In this document: piece by piece, positions 8,355 to 17,616 of the stretch
Layout of the letters: the number at the start of each line of letters is the position of its first letter
Numbering within the stretch: position 1 is the first letter of the stretch
DNA from: Gluconacetobacter diazotrophicus PA1 5
GTDB lineage: Bacteria > Pseudomonadota > Alphaproteobacteria > Acetobacterales > Acetobacteraceae
Assembly: GCF_000021325.1 (NCBI RefSeq)
Contig: NC_011365.1
Coordinates: forward strand, 1,054,001 to 1,118,000
Length of the DNA: 64,000 nt
Direction: 5' to 3'
Notes under the pieces: generated by a model
The model's database searches: none
The model's input: the letters and a program-made list of their open reading frames with translations, nothing else
What the model was told of the DNA's origin: nothing
Position numbers and translations under genes: made by a program

Positions 8355-8768
8355 CTAGATGGCCGCGTTTTCTTCGGCTTCCAGCTCAACGCAGCTAAGA
8401 TACTTCTTTACCTTGCGCGGGGTCTGCGACGAGCGGCAGACGCCCTTTAGCACGCGCAGGAAAGTCTGCCCGTTCATGTCGTCGTGCATGACAATCAGTT
8501 CAGCCGCCATCCCGTTCGTGAGGCTGCTCGTGCTAACGATTTTTGCCCGTGCGTAGAGCACGAAAGAGTCATGCTTGAGGAAGGCATGCTCGTGTTTCTG
8601 AAGGATGCAGGTGGTGTCGTGGTTCGTGCCAGTGACCGAGCAAACGCTTACTAACGCCACGTTTCCCTCTTCGTCTGGATCACTGCAGACCACATGAAGG
8701 TGCTTACGTTCCGGATCGTGCTTGGGCCCGGACACAATGAGCAAGGTGCCCTTCTTCGCGATAGTCAT
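8355..8768 (-). CDS. Putative toxin partner of the Panacea antitoxin (SH3/PemK-like)
   Basis: The 137-residue protein lies 15 bases downstream of the Panacea-domain gene and is probably co-transcribed. Its start (KKGTLLIVSGPKHDPERKHLHVVCSD) and the later block FLKHDSFVLYARAKIVS resemble the small beta-barrel of PemK/MazF-type RNases, but the match is only by pattern. Panacea antitoxins pair with many unrelated toxins, usually encoded next to them, so position supports a toxin role. No signal peptide or membrane segment is seen. It could instead be an unrelated hypothetical protein. Confidence 0.5.
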   Translation of the reverse strand: MTIAKKGTLLIVSGPKHDPERKHLHVVCSDPDEEGNVALVSVCSVTGTNHDTTCILQKHEHAFLKHDSFVLYARAKIVSTSSLTNGMAAELIVMHDDMNGQTFLRVLKGVCRSSQTPRKVKKYLSCVELEAEENAAI

Positions 8769-8783
8769 CCCCCGTTAGCCTGC

Positions 8784-9338
8784 TTACGCTAGCTCAGCTA
8801 GCAGTTTGGTAATCGACGCTTGATCGCGAAGAAATTGCGCGTGTTCAGCCGTGTTCTCAATGCCGACAGCGTGGAGCAGTCGCTCAAGCGGGATCGGGTT
8901 GGAACTGCCGTTCGGGTCTTCCCATTCGGGAATGTTGTCGCTTTTGTGCGTCCAATCGCGGAGTTGCCACTGCGTCATGCCACCGAACTCTTCCCAGACG
9001 CTGTCGAGCACCTCGACCTCGGCGTCGCTGAGTTCGTCGAGATCGTCTACCCCGATATCTGCCTTTACGCCGATCATGTGGTTTGCGCGATCATCGAGGA
9101 TGGTTGACCAGTTCGCGTCTTCGACTTCGCCCTTCGCGTTGTCGTAAGTCCACGAGTTCACTGGGCCATGCGGCAATGACGCTCGCGGCTCATCAAGCAT
9201 GGGCACGGCGAAGCGCTTCAGCGCCTCCCGATCGCTGATGTAGACGAGCTTGATCGCCTTCAACATATTGATCGCGCGGGCGTCGGTTTTCAGCGCAAGA
9301 TAAGCGATGATTTGCGCCGCCTTTGCCGAATTATACAC
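8784..9338 (-). CDS. Panacea-domain (SocA-like) protein, probable antitoxin
   Basis: The 184-residue protein begins with the Panacea/DUF4065 pattern: KAAQIIAYLAL...INMLKAIKLVYISDREALKRFAVPMLDE followed by GPVNSWTYDN. Panacea proteins neutralise diverse toxins; SocA of Caulobacter is a relative that delivers its toxin to ClpXP. The start is GTG 9338, chosen because a perfect AGGAGG lies seven bases upstream. The downstream gene at 8355 is the likely toxin. Antitoxin first and toxin second is the common order. Confidence 0.75.
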   Translation of the reverse strand: MYNSAKAAQIIAYLALKTDARAINMLKAIKLVYISDREALKRFAVPMLDEPRASLPHGPVNSWTYDNAKGEVEDANWSTILDDRANHMIGVKADIGVDDLDELSDAEVEVLDSVWEEFGGMTQWQLRDWTHKSDNIPEWEDPNGSSNPIPLERLLHAVGIENTAEHAQFLRDQASITKLLAELA

Positions 9339-9838
9339 CTGAAAACCTCCTGCGACCCATTGTCACGTAATTCATATAGCAAAGCTCACCTCAATTTTCC
9401 ACAACGCACATACGGGTCTCGTGCACCAAGAAAATAAAGCATTTCAGCGGCCAGGTAGCACTACGAGCGTGAGTCGATATTAACGCCGCCGCTAGGCTGC
9501 AATCGGTCCGGTCTCGATCAATCGCCGACGCCGTCCGTGCAAGTCTAAGTGTCTGATCTAGCCTAAAACCGCCATTCCAGTCCTGAGACGGGAACGACGG
9601 CTTCATCCTAAACGCAGTCATGATATGAATGTCTGCTTCCGGGCGCATGAAAATCGCTGCCGAATTGCTTGGGGGCGCGCAGCGGTCATCACACATAGCT
9701 GAGCGAACGGCAGAAAATATTGTCTAGGCGCTCCAAACTGGGCAATCCACTCCCCCCCTATTCCGGACAAAATAATTAGAAACTTAACATTCGGTATCAG
9801 GCCGGTCGGCCGACCCTGCCTCCCCTTAACCGATATCA
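9339..9838. other. 500-bp gap without a supported gene
   Basis: Apart from the AGGAGG ribosome site of the Panacea gene (9346-9351) I see no supported gene here. Two open frames on the minus strand lack ribosome sites, have no recognisable content and overlap each other. The AT-rich part near 9365-9400 probably holds the promoter of the Panacea operon. Confidence 0.5.
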
Positions 9839-10507
9839 TCATGACACGAGACACTCTGCCAACCAGGCATTGAGATCGGCAATCTCCGCACCGATGATCT
9901 CATGCGCCATCGGATAGACATGCCAGGCAACGTCATGCCCATCGGCACGCAGCCAGTCCCGTGCGAGACGGGCCGCCGCCAACGGCACGACCGTGTCGCC
10001 TTCACCGTGCCCCAGAAAAACCGGCGTTGCCCGGTTCGCCTCCGTTGCCTCCCTTCCCGTCTGCCCCGCCAGCGGCAGATAGCCGGACAGACCGGCGATC
10101 CCCGCCAGGGGCAAGGGATAGCGCAGCCCGGTCATCATCGACATCGCACAGCCTTGGGAAAACCCGCCAATCACGATACGCCGGGACGGAATACCGCGCG
10201 CGACTTCCTGGTCGATCAGGCTCGCCAGATAGGTCTGGGCATCACGTAGCCCCGGCTCATCTTCCTGCAGAAGCAAATCTGGCGCGAGAAGATCATACCA
10301 TGCCGGCATGCGCTCACCACCACAGACCGAAACCGGCCGGACGGGCGCGTTGGGAAAAATGAACCGGACCGCGCCGATGGAGCGCAGGTCGAGCGCCTGG
10401 GCCATGGGCGCCAGATCCCGGCCACTCGCCCCCAGGCCGTGAATGAGGATGATCGACGCGACGGGATTTTTCCCGGTTTCGACCTCCAGCGCTTTCAGCG
10501 GCTTCAT
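9839..10507 (-). CDS. Carboxylesterase/phospholipase family alpha/beta hydrolase
   Basis: The 222-residue cytoplasmic esterase has the family layout: oxyanion block IILIHGLGASG (residues 19-29), nucleophile Ser117 in GGFSQG, Asp171 in GHGEGDTVVP and His202 in YPMAHEI, giving a complete catalytic triad. Family members hydrolyse short carboxyl esters or lysophospholipids. It begins at ATG 10507 and stands opposite the DsbA-like gene at 10598, sharing a 90-bp divergent promoter region. Length is normal for the family and nothing is damaged. Confidence 0.9.
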   Translation of the reverse strand: MKPLKALEVETGKNPVASIILIHGLGASGRDLAPMAQALDLRSIGAVRFIFPNAPVRPVSVCGGERMPAWYDLLAPDLLLQEDEPGLRDAQTYLASLIDQEVARGIPSRRIVIGGFSQGCAMSMMTGLRYPLPLAGIAGLSGYLPLAGQTGREATEANRATPVFLGHGEGDTVVPLAAARLARDWLRADGHDVAWHVYPMAHEIIGAEIADLNAWLAECLVS

Positions 10508-10597
10508 CCCCTGCTCCCTTCACCATCGGCGTTCGTAATGCTTGATGAAACCATGGTACGGGTATAATCGTACATTATCAAGCATGCGGAGGCTGTC

Positions 10598-11320
10598 ATG
10601 AAACTCGAAATCTGGTCCGACTATGCCTGCCCCTATTGTTATATCGGCAAGCGGTTTCTCGAATCCGCCCTGGCCGAGTTCGAGCATGCCCGCGAAGTCG
10701 AGATCGTCTTCCGGGCCTTCGAACTCGATCCGACATCGGGTCCGGCAGTGACCACCACAACGCTTGACCGCATCATGCGGAAATACGGCAAAAGCCGAAG
10801 CGATGCCCAGGCCATGATCGACCACATCACGTCCATGGGCGAGCGATGCGGTCTCGACATGCGCTATGCCTCGGTCCGCTACACCAACACCTTCGACGCA
10901 CACCGGCTGACCAAATTCGCCGAACAGCACGGTCACGGCGCGGACATGACGGAGCGGCTGTTCCGGGCCTATTTCACCGACAACTCCCCCCTCGCCGACC
11001 ATGACATACTTGTCGGCCTTGCGCAGGATGTCGGTCTTGATGGCGACGCCGTGCGCGCTACGCTGACGGGCAGCGACTTCGCCGAAGATGTCAGGCGTGA
11101 TGAAACCCGTGCGTCACAGGCGGGCGTTCATGGAGTGCCCTTCTTTGTCTTCGACGGCGCCTACGCTCTTTCAGGCGCTCAGCCGAAAGCACAATTGCTG
11201 GCCGCCCTGCGCCAGTCATGGAACGAGGCACGTAAAACAGTGTCCGAGAATCCTACCACCGGTATGACCTGCGACAGCACGGGATGCGTTATCCCGCCTT
11301 CCACCTCCGGCAGTCCCTGA
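10598..11320 (+). CDS. DsbA-family oxidoreductase, FrnE-like
   Basis: The 240-residue protein begins KLEIWSDYACPYCYIGK, with the redox motif C-P-Y-C at residues 11-14 in a thioredoxin fold with a helical insertion; GVHGVPFFVFDGAYALSGAQP near the C-terminus carries the cis-Pro loop of the family. No signal peptide is present, so it is cytoplasmic like FrnE, which helps in disulfide exchange and stress resistance. The start has a clear GGAGG. The C-terminal tail holds two further cysteines (TCDSTGCVI), unusual in the family and possibly a second redox pair. Confidence 0.9.
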   Translation: MKLEIWSDYACPYCYIGKRFLESALAEFEHAREVEIVFRAFELDPTSGPAVTTTTLDRIMRKYGKSRSDAQAMIDHITSMGERCGLDMRYASVRYTNTFDAHRLTKFAEQHGHGADMTERLFRAYFTDNSPLADHDILVGLAQDVGLDGDAVRATLTGSDFAEDVRRDETRASQAGVHGVPFFVFDGAYALSGAQPKAQLLAALRQSWNEARKTVSENPTTGMTCDSTGCVIPPSTSGSP

Positions 11321-11346
11321 GCAAAGCCGTCCCGCCGGCAATCCCG

Positions 11347-11745
11347 TCAGGCAGGCGCACCCTGGCGGGACCGGTCGTATTCGGAAATCGTCTCCTGCGT
11401 GAGTGGGTCGCTGGTGAGCGGACCAAGAATGGAATCCAGCAGACCGGGAAACCGGCTGTCCAGATCCTCGCGCCTCAACTCAAGACGGTATTCCCGACCG
11501 ATATGGCGCTGCCAGACCACACCGCTGTCACGCAGAGCGCGCCAATGATGCGTCATGGTGGATTTCGGAATCTGCGGCAGCACATCACAGCAGGGATGTT
11601 CGCCGCCCACGGCGATCGTCCGCACGGCAGCAAGACGGATGGGATTACCCAACGCCGTCAGCACGGCGTCGAGCCGGATATCCTCGCGTTTCGGATGACG
11701 TGCGATCATGCGTGGATTGGTACGCGTATCATGGGAGCGGGTCAA
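11347..11745 (-). CDS. ArsR-family transcriptional repressor
   Basis: The 132-residue protein has a winged helix-turn-helix: LDAVLTALGNPIRLAAVRTI, then IPKSTMTHHWRALRDSGVVWQRHIGREYRLELR. The adjacent cysteines in HPCCDVL could bind metal or sense thiols, but the classic ELCVCDL box is replaced. It is transcribed away from the RND efflux operon and shares a 117-bp control region with it that contains a 10-bp palindrome, so it probably represses both itself and the pump genes. The inducer is unknown. Confidence 0.85.
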   Translation of the reverse strand: MTRSHDTRTNPRMIARHPKREDIRLDAVLTALGNPIRLAAVRTIAVGGEHPCCDVLPQIPKSTMTHHWRALRDSGVVWQRHIGREYRLELRREDLDSRFPGLLDSILGPLTSDPLTQETISEYDRSRQGAPA

Positions 11746-11805
11746 GAAAACGCTGCTTCCGAGCCCCCGTCATAAGCCTGTGCCCAATAAGACTGGTCTT
11801 TAATC

Positions 11806-11815
11806 CGTATATACG
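11806..11815. promoter_or_regulatory. Perfect palindrome cgtatatacg between ArsR and efflux operon
   Basis: The 10-bp palindrome lies between the divergent starts at 11745 and 11863. A related partial site (cgtatatccgcgtata) occurs at 13440-13455, in the gap before the fusion-protein gene. Both are candidate ArsR operators. Confidence 0.45.
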
Positions 11816-11862
11816 TCTATGTTCGTATCAATGAGACTCGTTCATGACGACCGGAGGCCGCC

Positions 11863-13383
11863 TTGCCACCCAATTTCCTACTCCATACCCATAGTCCAAA
11901 GCGGGTCGCCGCCGCATCACGCGCGGCCCGGCTGATTCTCGTTGTCCTGATGCCGGGCCTCACAGGCTGCACAGTCGGCCCGACCTACAAGGCTCCCCTG
12001 CCACCAGACGCCGCAACATTCGGCGAAACCCGGTCGGAAACAGCGACCGTCGCTTCGGCCAACTCCACGAAGCAGGCTGCCGGAAAGCCGGGTTCCGACT
12101 GGTGGCGTCTCTTTCGCTCGCCCCGGCTGGATGCCCTCGTCACAGAGGCACTCCGGAACAGCTGGTCGATCCAGGCGGCGCAGGCCAACTTGCGCAAGGC
12201 CGCTGAGGGACTTCATGCCGCCCAGGGCAGCCTGATGCCCCAGATCGACGCCACCGGTACCGAGGGGCGGCAGGAATACGGGGCCGCCCTGTTCGGTCCC
12301 TGGGCGTGGACCTTCCCGGCCTTCTCCGCCTATTCGGCCGGCCTCGACGTTTCCTATGACCCCGATATTTTCGGTGGCAACCATCGACTGGTACAGATGG
12401 CCGGCGCACAGAAGGATGCCGAACGGGAGCGCCGTGATGTGACGATGCTGCTGGTGATCGGTGATACAGTCCTGACCGCCTTCGAAGCGGCCTCGACAGC
12501 AGACCAGATCGCCGTGATCCGGGGTGTGATCGACACCGACCGGGAAACGCTCCAGCTGGCAACGCTCGCCTGGCAGGCGGGCAGGAGACCCCGACTGGAT
12601 GTCGTGACCGCTGAAGCACAACTGGCGCACGATCAGTCTCTTCTGCCACCGCTGATCAATGCCCATGAGGCCGCGCGAACTACGCTGGCCGTCCTGACCG
12701 GGCATTCGCCCGCCAACTGGACCGCACCGACCTTGGCCCTCGCGGATTTCAGCCTTCCGTCGGACATCCCTGTGGTGGTGCCATCCGAACTTGTGCATGC
12801 CCGCCCGGACATCATCGGCGCCGAAGCCATGATGCGCGCGGCGAATGCCGAAATCGGCGTCCGGACCGCCGACCTCTATCCCCGACTGACCCTCAGCGCG
12901 GCCGTCGCCGCCGAGGGGCTGATGGGCGGCCCCGCCGGTGCGGCGTGGCGCCTGATCGGAGGGGCTGCTCTGCCGCTGTTCCATGGGGGAACCCTCATGG
13001 CCCGGAAAAAACAGGCGGAAGAGGACTACCGGATCGCGTTCGATCATTACCAGTTGGTGGTCATCAACGGCTTCCGCGAAGTCGCCGATGGCCTGAACGG
13101 CCTGAAGAACGCCTCGACGGAACTGGATAACCAGCGACAGGCCGTGACCTCGGCCGATGACGCGCTGACCTTGAGCCAGGCCGGTTATCAGGCGGGCCGG
13201 GAGACCATCCTTCAGCCGATCAACGCCCGACGGCTCTTTCTGCTCGCGCGCCAGAACACAGTGCGGGCACAGACCGAGATGTTCCGTCAGACGGTGCGGA
13301 TCATGGTGGCGACCGGCGGTGGACTCGCCGACCCCCACGTCACACCCGATCAGTGGCGATCCGTCCGGCTCGCGGCGCGATGA
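11863..13383 (+). CDS. Outer membrane efflux lipoprotein (NodT/OprM type)
   Basis: The 506-residue outer membrane factor starts at TTG 11863 behind a GGAGG site. A signal peptide ends in the lipobox LTGC, after which the mature lipoprotein begins CTVGPTYKAP, the hallmark start of RND outer membrane channels. Two OEP repeats follow, with the conserved LVHARPDIIGAEAMMRAANAEIGVRTADLYPRLTL in the second half. It forms the trimeric exit duct for the pump encoded downstream. Gene order (channel first) is unusual but seen in several such operons. Confidence 0.92.
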   Translation: MPPNFLLHTHSPKRVAAASRAARLILVVLMPGLTGCTVGPTYKAPLPPDAATFGETRSETATVASANSTKQAAGKPGSDWWRLFRSPRLDALVTEALRNSWSIQAAQANLRKAAEGLHAAQGSLMPQIDATGTEGRQEYGAALFGPWAWTFPAFSAYSAGLDVSYDPDIFGGNHRLVQMAGAQKDAERERRDVTMLLVIGDTVLTAFEAASTADQIAVIRGVIDTDRETLQLATLAWQAGRRPRLDVVTAEAQLAHDQSLLPPLINAHEAARTTLAVLTGHSPANWTAPTLALADFSLPSDIPVVVPSELVHARPDIIGAEAMMRAANAEIGVRTADLYPRLTLSAAVAAEGLMGGPAGAAWRLIGGAALPLFHGGTLMARKKQAEEDYRIAFDHYQLVVINGFREVADGLNGLKNASTELDNQRQAVTSADDALTLSQAGYQAGRETILQPINARRLFLLARQNTVRAQTEMFRQTVRIMVATGGGLADPHVTPDQWRSVRLAAR

Positions 13384-13477
13384 CCGGCATCTGATGCACG
13401 TTCGGCCTCCAATGCCCGGACTTTCCAGCCCTTTAGGTACGTATATCCGCGTATAACAATAACTTCGGGAGATATCT

Positions 13478-14548
13478 GTGCGACGCTTCTCCGTCCCCTG
13501 GCACCATGCCACCGCTCTCGCGGTGCTGATGTCCCTGCCCGCCGCCGGCAGGGCTGCCGACACTCCGGCAACGGCGGTCTCCGTCTGGCAAGTCAGACCC
13601 GTCCCTTTCGCCGCCCATTTCGAGACGATCGGTCAGGTCGAACCGTTCCAGGGGGTAACACTCTCCCCCGAGATCGCCGGCCGGATCACGGAACTGGATT
13701 TCGATTCCGGGGCGACCGTCCGGAAAAGCCAGCTGCTCCTGGTCCTCAATGACGCACCGGAACAGGGCGAGCTGATCCGCCAGAGCGGTGAACTGCGGGC
13801 GGCCGAGGCCGATCTCGCCCGTGCCCGCTCTCTCATCCGCACCGGCGTGGAGAGCCACGAGGATCTGGAGACAGCCACGGCCCGTTTCGAAGCCGCGAAA
13901 GGCAATGTCGCCAGAGTGCAGGCGGTGATCGACCAGAAGCATATCCGCGCGCCCTTCGACGGCGCCGTCGGGATCAGACAGGTCAATCTGGGCCAGTATC
14001 TGAATCCGGGTGACGCCATCGCCACGCTGACGTCCTACGCCCGGATGCGGGTGAACTTCATCCTCGCCGAAGAGAACGCCGCCAGTGTGCAGCTCGGGCA
14101 GACCGTCCACCTGACATTCGACACGACGCCGGGACAGGACTTCACCGCCACGGTCACTACCATCGACCCGCGCATCGACGGTTCGCATACGCTCTCCGTC
14201 CAGGCCCTGCTCGACGCGCCGCCGGCCGACCTGCATCCGGGTACATATGCGCATGTCTCCATTGCCGCGAAGGTGGCGCCGCACCTCGTGGTCCCGGAAA
14301 CCGCCGTCACCTATACCGCCTACGGAGAGACGCTCTTCGTCGAGCAGCCCTCCACCGATGGCCCCACCGTCACCGCGACGGCTGTACGCGCGGGCGACCG
14401 CCGTAACGGATGGGTGGTCATCGACGACGGGGTGAAACCGGATGACCGCGTCGTCACCAGTGGTCAGAACCGCCTCGTCACCGGCATGAAGGTGCGCGAG
14501 ATCCCGGAAGCCCTGCCTCTGGCCGGCCTGCGGGAGCTGGCACAATGA
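13478..14548 (+). CDS. RND efflux periplasmic adaptor (membrane fusion protein)
   Basis: The 356-residue adaptor starts at GTG 13478 (GGGAGA upstream) with a cleavable signal peptide (VLMSLPAAGRAAD). The lipoyl half-motifs (VTLSPEIAGRITELDFDSGATVRKSQLLLVLND and IRAPFDGAVGIRQVNLGQYLNPGDAIATL) flank a short coiled-coil hairpin, followed by beta-barrel and membrane-proximal domains. It bridges the inner-membrane pump and the outer channel. Its stop overlaps the pump start by four bases (ATGA), so the two are coupled. A 94-bp gap with a possible ArsR-type site separates it from the channel gene. Confidence 0.92.
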   Translation: MRRFSVPWHHATALAVLMSLPAAGRAADTPATAVSVWQVRPVPFAAHFETIGQVEPFQGVTLSPEIAGRITELDFDSGATVRKSQLLLVLNDAPEQGELIRQSGELRAAEADLARARSLIRTGVESHEDLETATARFEAAKGNVARVQAVIDQKHIRAPFDGAVGIRQVNLGQYLNPGDAIATLTSYARMRVNFILAEENAASVQLGQTVHLTFDTTPGQDFTATVTTIDPRIDGSHTLSVQALLDAPPADLHPGTYAHVSIAAKVAPHLVVPETAVTYTAYGETLFVEQPSTDGPTVTATAVRAGDRRNGWVVIDDGVKPDDRVVTSGQNRLVTGMKVREIPEALPLAGLRELAQ

Positions 14549-17500
14549 GTTTTACTGATCGCTTCCTTCGGCGGCCTGTCCTCGCGATTGTCGTGACGAT
14601 CCTGATTATTCTCTTCGGGATCAAGGGCTTCAATTCCATCGCAACACGTCAATATCCAACCCTCGAAACCTCCACGATCCTGATCTCGACCCGCTATCCG
14701 GGCGCGTCGTCGGACCTCATGCAAGGCTTCGTGACCCAGCCGATCAGCGAGGCCGTCGCGTCCGTCGAGGGCATCGATTATCTTTCCTCCACCACGACGC
14801 AGGGCCTCAGCGTGGTGACGGTGCGCATGATGCTGAATTATGATTCCATGCGCGCCCTGACCGACGTGATGTCCAAGGTGAACGCCGTCAAATACCGGTT
14901 GCCGGAAGGCGCGTATGACCCGGTCATCAAACGCACATCGGGCGGCTTTACCGCAGTCGCCTATATCGGTTTTGCCAGCACGACCCGGCCTCTCTACGAA
15001 ATCTCGGATTATATCCATCGGGTCGCAGCACCGATGCTCTCGGGCATAGAGGGTGTATCGGAGATCAGTTATTTCGGAGAGCAGCGCCTTTCAATGCGCC
15101 TCTGGCTCGACCCAGAGAAGCTGGCTGCCAACGACATGACGGGCGAGGATGTCGCGCAGGCCATCCGGGAGAACAATTTCCAGGCAGCACCCGGCCGGAT
15201 CCGAGGCGTTTATACGATCAGCAATATCAACCTCAACACGGATCTGAAAACGGTCGAGGAATTCCGTGATATGGTACTGCGCTCGACCGGTGGCCGGGTT
15301 ATCCGGGTGCGGGACATCGGGCGCGCGGAACTGGGGCCGGACAATACGGACACCAGTTCGCAGACCAGCACGCTTCGACCGCCGAATGGCAAACCGACGC
15401 CCCGCCCTTCGATCTTCGTGGGGCTGGAACCGTCGCCGACAGGCAACCCGCTGACGATCATCTCGCGTCTCAACGAGATCATGCCCAAACTCAAGGCGAC
15501 TCTTCCGCCGGGCATTGATGTCCGCGTCCCTTACGAGACCGCGCATTTCATTCAGGCGTCGATCGATGAAGTGACCGAGACCTTCATCGAGGCGCTGCTC
15601 ATCGTGATCCTGGTGATCTACCTCTCCCTCGGCACCGTGCGGGCGGTGATCGTGCCGATTGCCACTATACCCCTCTCGATGCTCGGTGCCGTCGGGCTGA
15701 TGTACACCTTCGGGTTCAGCCTGAATTTGCTCACCTTGCTGGCGATGGTGCTGTCGATTGGGCTCGTGGTCGATGACGCCATCGTCGTGATCGAGAACGT
15801 CCATCGCCATATTGAAGAAGGCAAGTCCCCCTTCGACGCCGCGTTACTCGGGGCGCGTGAGGTTGCAGGCCCTGTTGTCGCGATGACCCTTACACTCACA
15901 GCGGTTTACGCCCCGATCGCTTTCATGGGCGGACTGACGGGCACGCTGTTCCGGGAATTCGCGCTCACGCTGGCTGGGTCCGTCATCGTCTCCGGTGTCG
16001 TCGCACTCACCCTGTCGCCGCTCATGAGCGCAAAATTGCTCAAAGCGAAAGAGAAGGAAGGCTTCATGGAACGGATGGCCGAGCGTGCCTTCGGTTTCAT
16101 GACCGCGCGCTATGAAACCGTGCTCGATTTTTCGCTACGGCATCGCTGGGTTCCGCTCGGCACGGCAGCAGTGATCTTCCTTCTTATTCCGGTCATGCTG
16201 CATGTCTCGCAAAGCGAGCTGGCGCCCAATGAGGATCAGGACATCGTCTATACGGCGGTCAAGGCTCCGCAATACGCCAATCTTCATTATGTCGAGACCT
16301 ATGCCCAGGCGCTTTACGAGAAGATGTCTGAAATCCCGGAAGGCCATAGCCACTGGCAGATGAACGGAATTGACGGGATCGCCAACAGCGTTGGCGGTGT
16401 CAATCTCGACGACTGGGGCAAGAGGAAGCGTAACGCCGATCAGATCCAGATGGACCTTCAACAGCGTGTCGCTTCCATCCAGGGGACCAGCGTCTTCGTG
16501 TTCCAGATGGGGGCACTACCGGGTTCAACCGGCGGCCTGCCAGTTCAGATGGTCGTCCGCAGTGATGACAGCTATCGCAACGTCTTCGGCGTCATGTCAC
16601 ACCTGCGGGACGAAGCCTCTAAAAGCGGTCTGTTTGCCGTGGTCGATAGCGACCTCGCCTTCGATAACCCGGTTGTTCGGGTCACGGTCGATCGGACCAA
16701 AGCCAATGCGCTCGGGATCCGTATGGAGCAGATCGGCAACGCGCTGAATACGCTCATCGGGGAAAATTACGTCAATCGCTTTGGCTATTATGGCCGGTCC
16801 TATGACGTGATCCCGCAAGCCGTTCCGCTGTCCCGCCTGACCCCTGACGCCCTGAAGACCTATTATATGCGCGACCAGAACGGCCATCAGGTACCGCTGT
16901 CGGCTCTGGCCAGCGTGCGGGTCGATGTCGAACCCAACCGTCTACCCCAGTTCGGCCAGCAGAACTCGGCCACGTTTCAGGCCATTCTCGCCAAAGGCGT
17001 GACGATGGGTGACGCCGTGAGCTTCCTGAAGGCAAAGGCAGCGGAGTTCCCGCCCGGCTACAGCTATGACTGGCAGTCTGATTCACGTCAGTATGTACAG
17101 GAAGGAAACGCACTGATTTTTGCGTTCCTTTTCGCACTGATTGCCATCTATCTCGTCCTGTCGGTTCAGTACAACAGCTTCACCGATCCGGTCATCATCC
17201 TAGTCAGTGTGCCGTTATCCGTGTTCGGTGCCCTTATTCCACTCGCCCTCGGTGTGACGACCTTAAATATCTATACCGAAATCGGACTCATTACGTTGAT
17301 CGGACTGGTCAGTAAGCATGGCATCCTGATGGTCGAGTTCGCAAACGAGATGCTTCATCGTGACAATGTAGACCGCAGGACAGCAATCGAGACGGCCGCC
17401 GCCATCCGTTTCCGACCGATCATCATGACCACAGCAGCAATGGTCGTAGGTCTTGCGCCCCTGGTCATCGCTACCGGTGCGGGCGCGAACAGCCGCTTCG

Positions 17501-17610
17501 GACTGGGAACGGTAATCGTTGTCGGCATGATCGTCGGCACGAGCATGACGCTGTTCGTGCTGCCCTCGGTCTACACGGTCATCAGGCCGCGCCGTGGCAA
17601 GGCGGTGTGA
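14545..17610 (+). CDS. RND-family efflux pump, inner membrane (AcrB/MexF type)
   Basis: The 1021-residue proton-drug antiporter has the full HAE1 layout of 12 membrane segments and two large periplasmic loops. It starts MSFTDRFLRRPVLAIV, has GLVVDDAIVVIENVHRHIEEG in TM4 with the paired Asp residues of the proton relay, and ends with TM11-12 (KHGILMVEFANEM, FVLPSVYTVIRPRRG). It forms a trimer that takes drugs or solvents from the membrane or periplasm and passes them through the adaptor and channel. It is coupled to the adaptor gene and followed six bases later by a LysR gene. Confidence 0.94.
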   Translation: MSFTDRFLRRPVLAIVVTILIILFGIKGFNSIATRQYPTLETSTILISTRYPGASSDLMQGFVTQPISEAVASVEGIDYLSSTTTQGLSVVTVRMMLNYDSMRALTDVMSKVNAVKYRLPEGAYDPVIKRTSGGFTAVAYIGFASTTRPLYEISDYIHRVAAPMLSGIEGVSEISYFGEQRLSMRLWLDPEKLAANDMTGEDVAQAIRENNFQAAPGRIRGVYTISNINLNTDLKTVEEFRDMVLRSTGGRVIRVRDIGRAELGPDNTDTSSQTSTLRPPNGKPTPRPSIFVGLEPSPTGNPLTIISRLNEIMPKLKATLPPGIDVRVPYETAHFIQASIDEVTETFIEALLIVILVIYLSLGTVRAVIVPIATIPLSMLGAVGLMYTFGFSLNLLTLLAMVLSIGLVVDDAIVVIENVHRHIEEGKSPFDAALLGAREVAGPVVAMTLTLTAVYAPIAFMGGLTGTLFREFALTLAGSVIVSGVVALTLSPLMSAKLLKAKEKEGFMERMAERAFGFMTARYETVLDFSLRHRWVPLGTAAVIFLLIPVMLHVSQSELAPNEDQDIVYTAVKAPQYANLHYVETYAQALYEKMSEIPEGHSHWQMNGIDGIANSVGGVNLDDWGKRKRNADQIQMDLQQRVASIQGTSVFVFQMGALPGSTGGLPVQMVVRSDDSYRNVFGVMSHLRDEASKSGLFAVVDSDLAFDNPVVRVTVDRTKANALGIRMEQIGNALNTLIGENYVNRFGYYGRSYDVIPQAVPLSRLTPDALKTYYMRDQNGHQVPLSALASVRVDVEPNRLPQFGQQNSATFQAILAKGVTMGDAVSFLKAKAAEFPPGYSYDWQSDSRQYVQEGNALIFAFLFALIAIYLVLSVQYNSFTDPVIILVSVPLSVFGALIPLALGVTTLNIYTEIGLITLIGLVSKHGILMVEFANEMLHRDNVDRRTAIETAAAIRFRPIIMTTAAMVVGLAPLVIATGAGANSRFGLGTVIVVGMIVGTSMTLFVLPSVYTVIRPRRGKAV

Positions 17611-17616
17611 CGGGCT

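Noticed and set aside
9391-9854. Two overlapping minus-strand open frames upstream of the Panacea operon
   Set aside because: No ribosome sites, no recognisable protein pattern, and they overlap each other in different frames.
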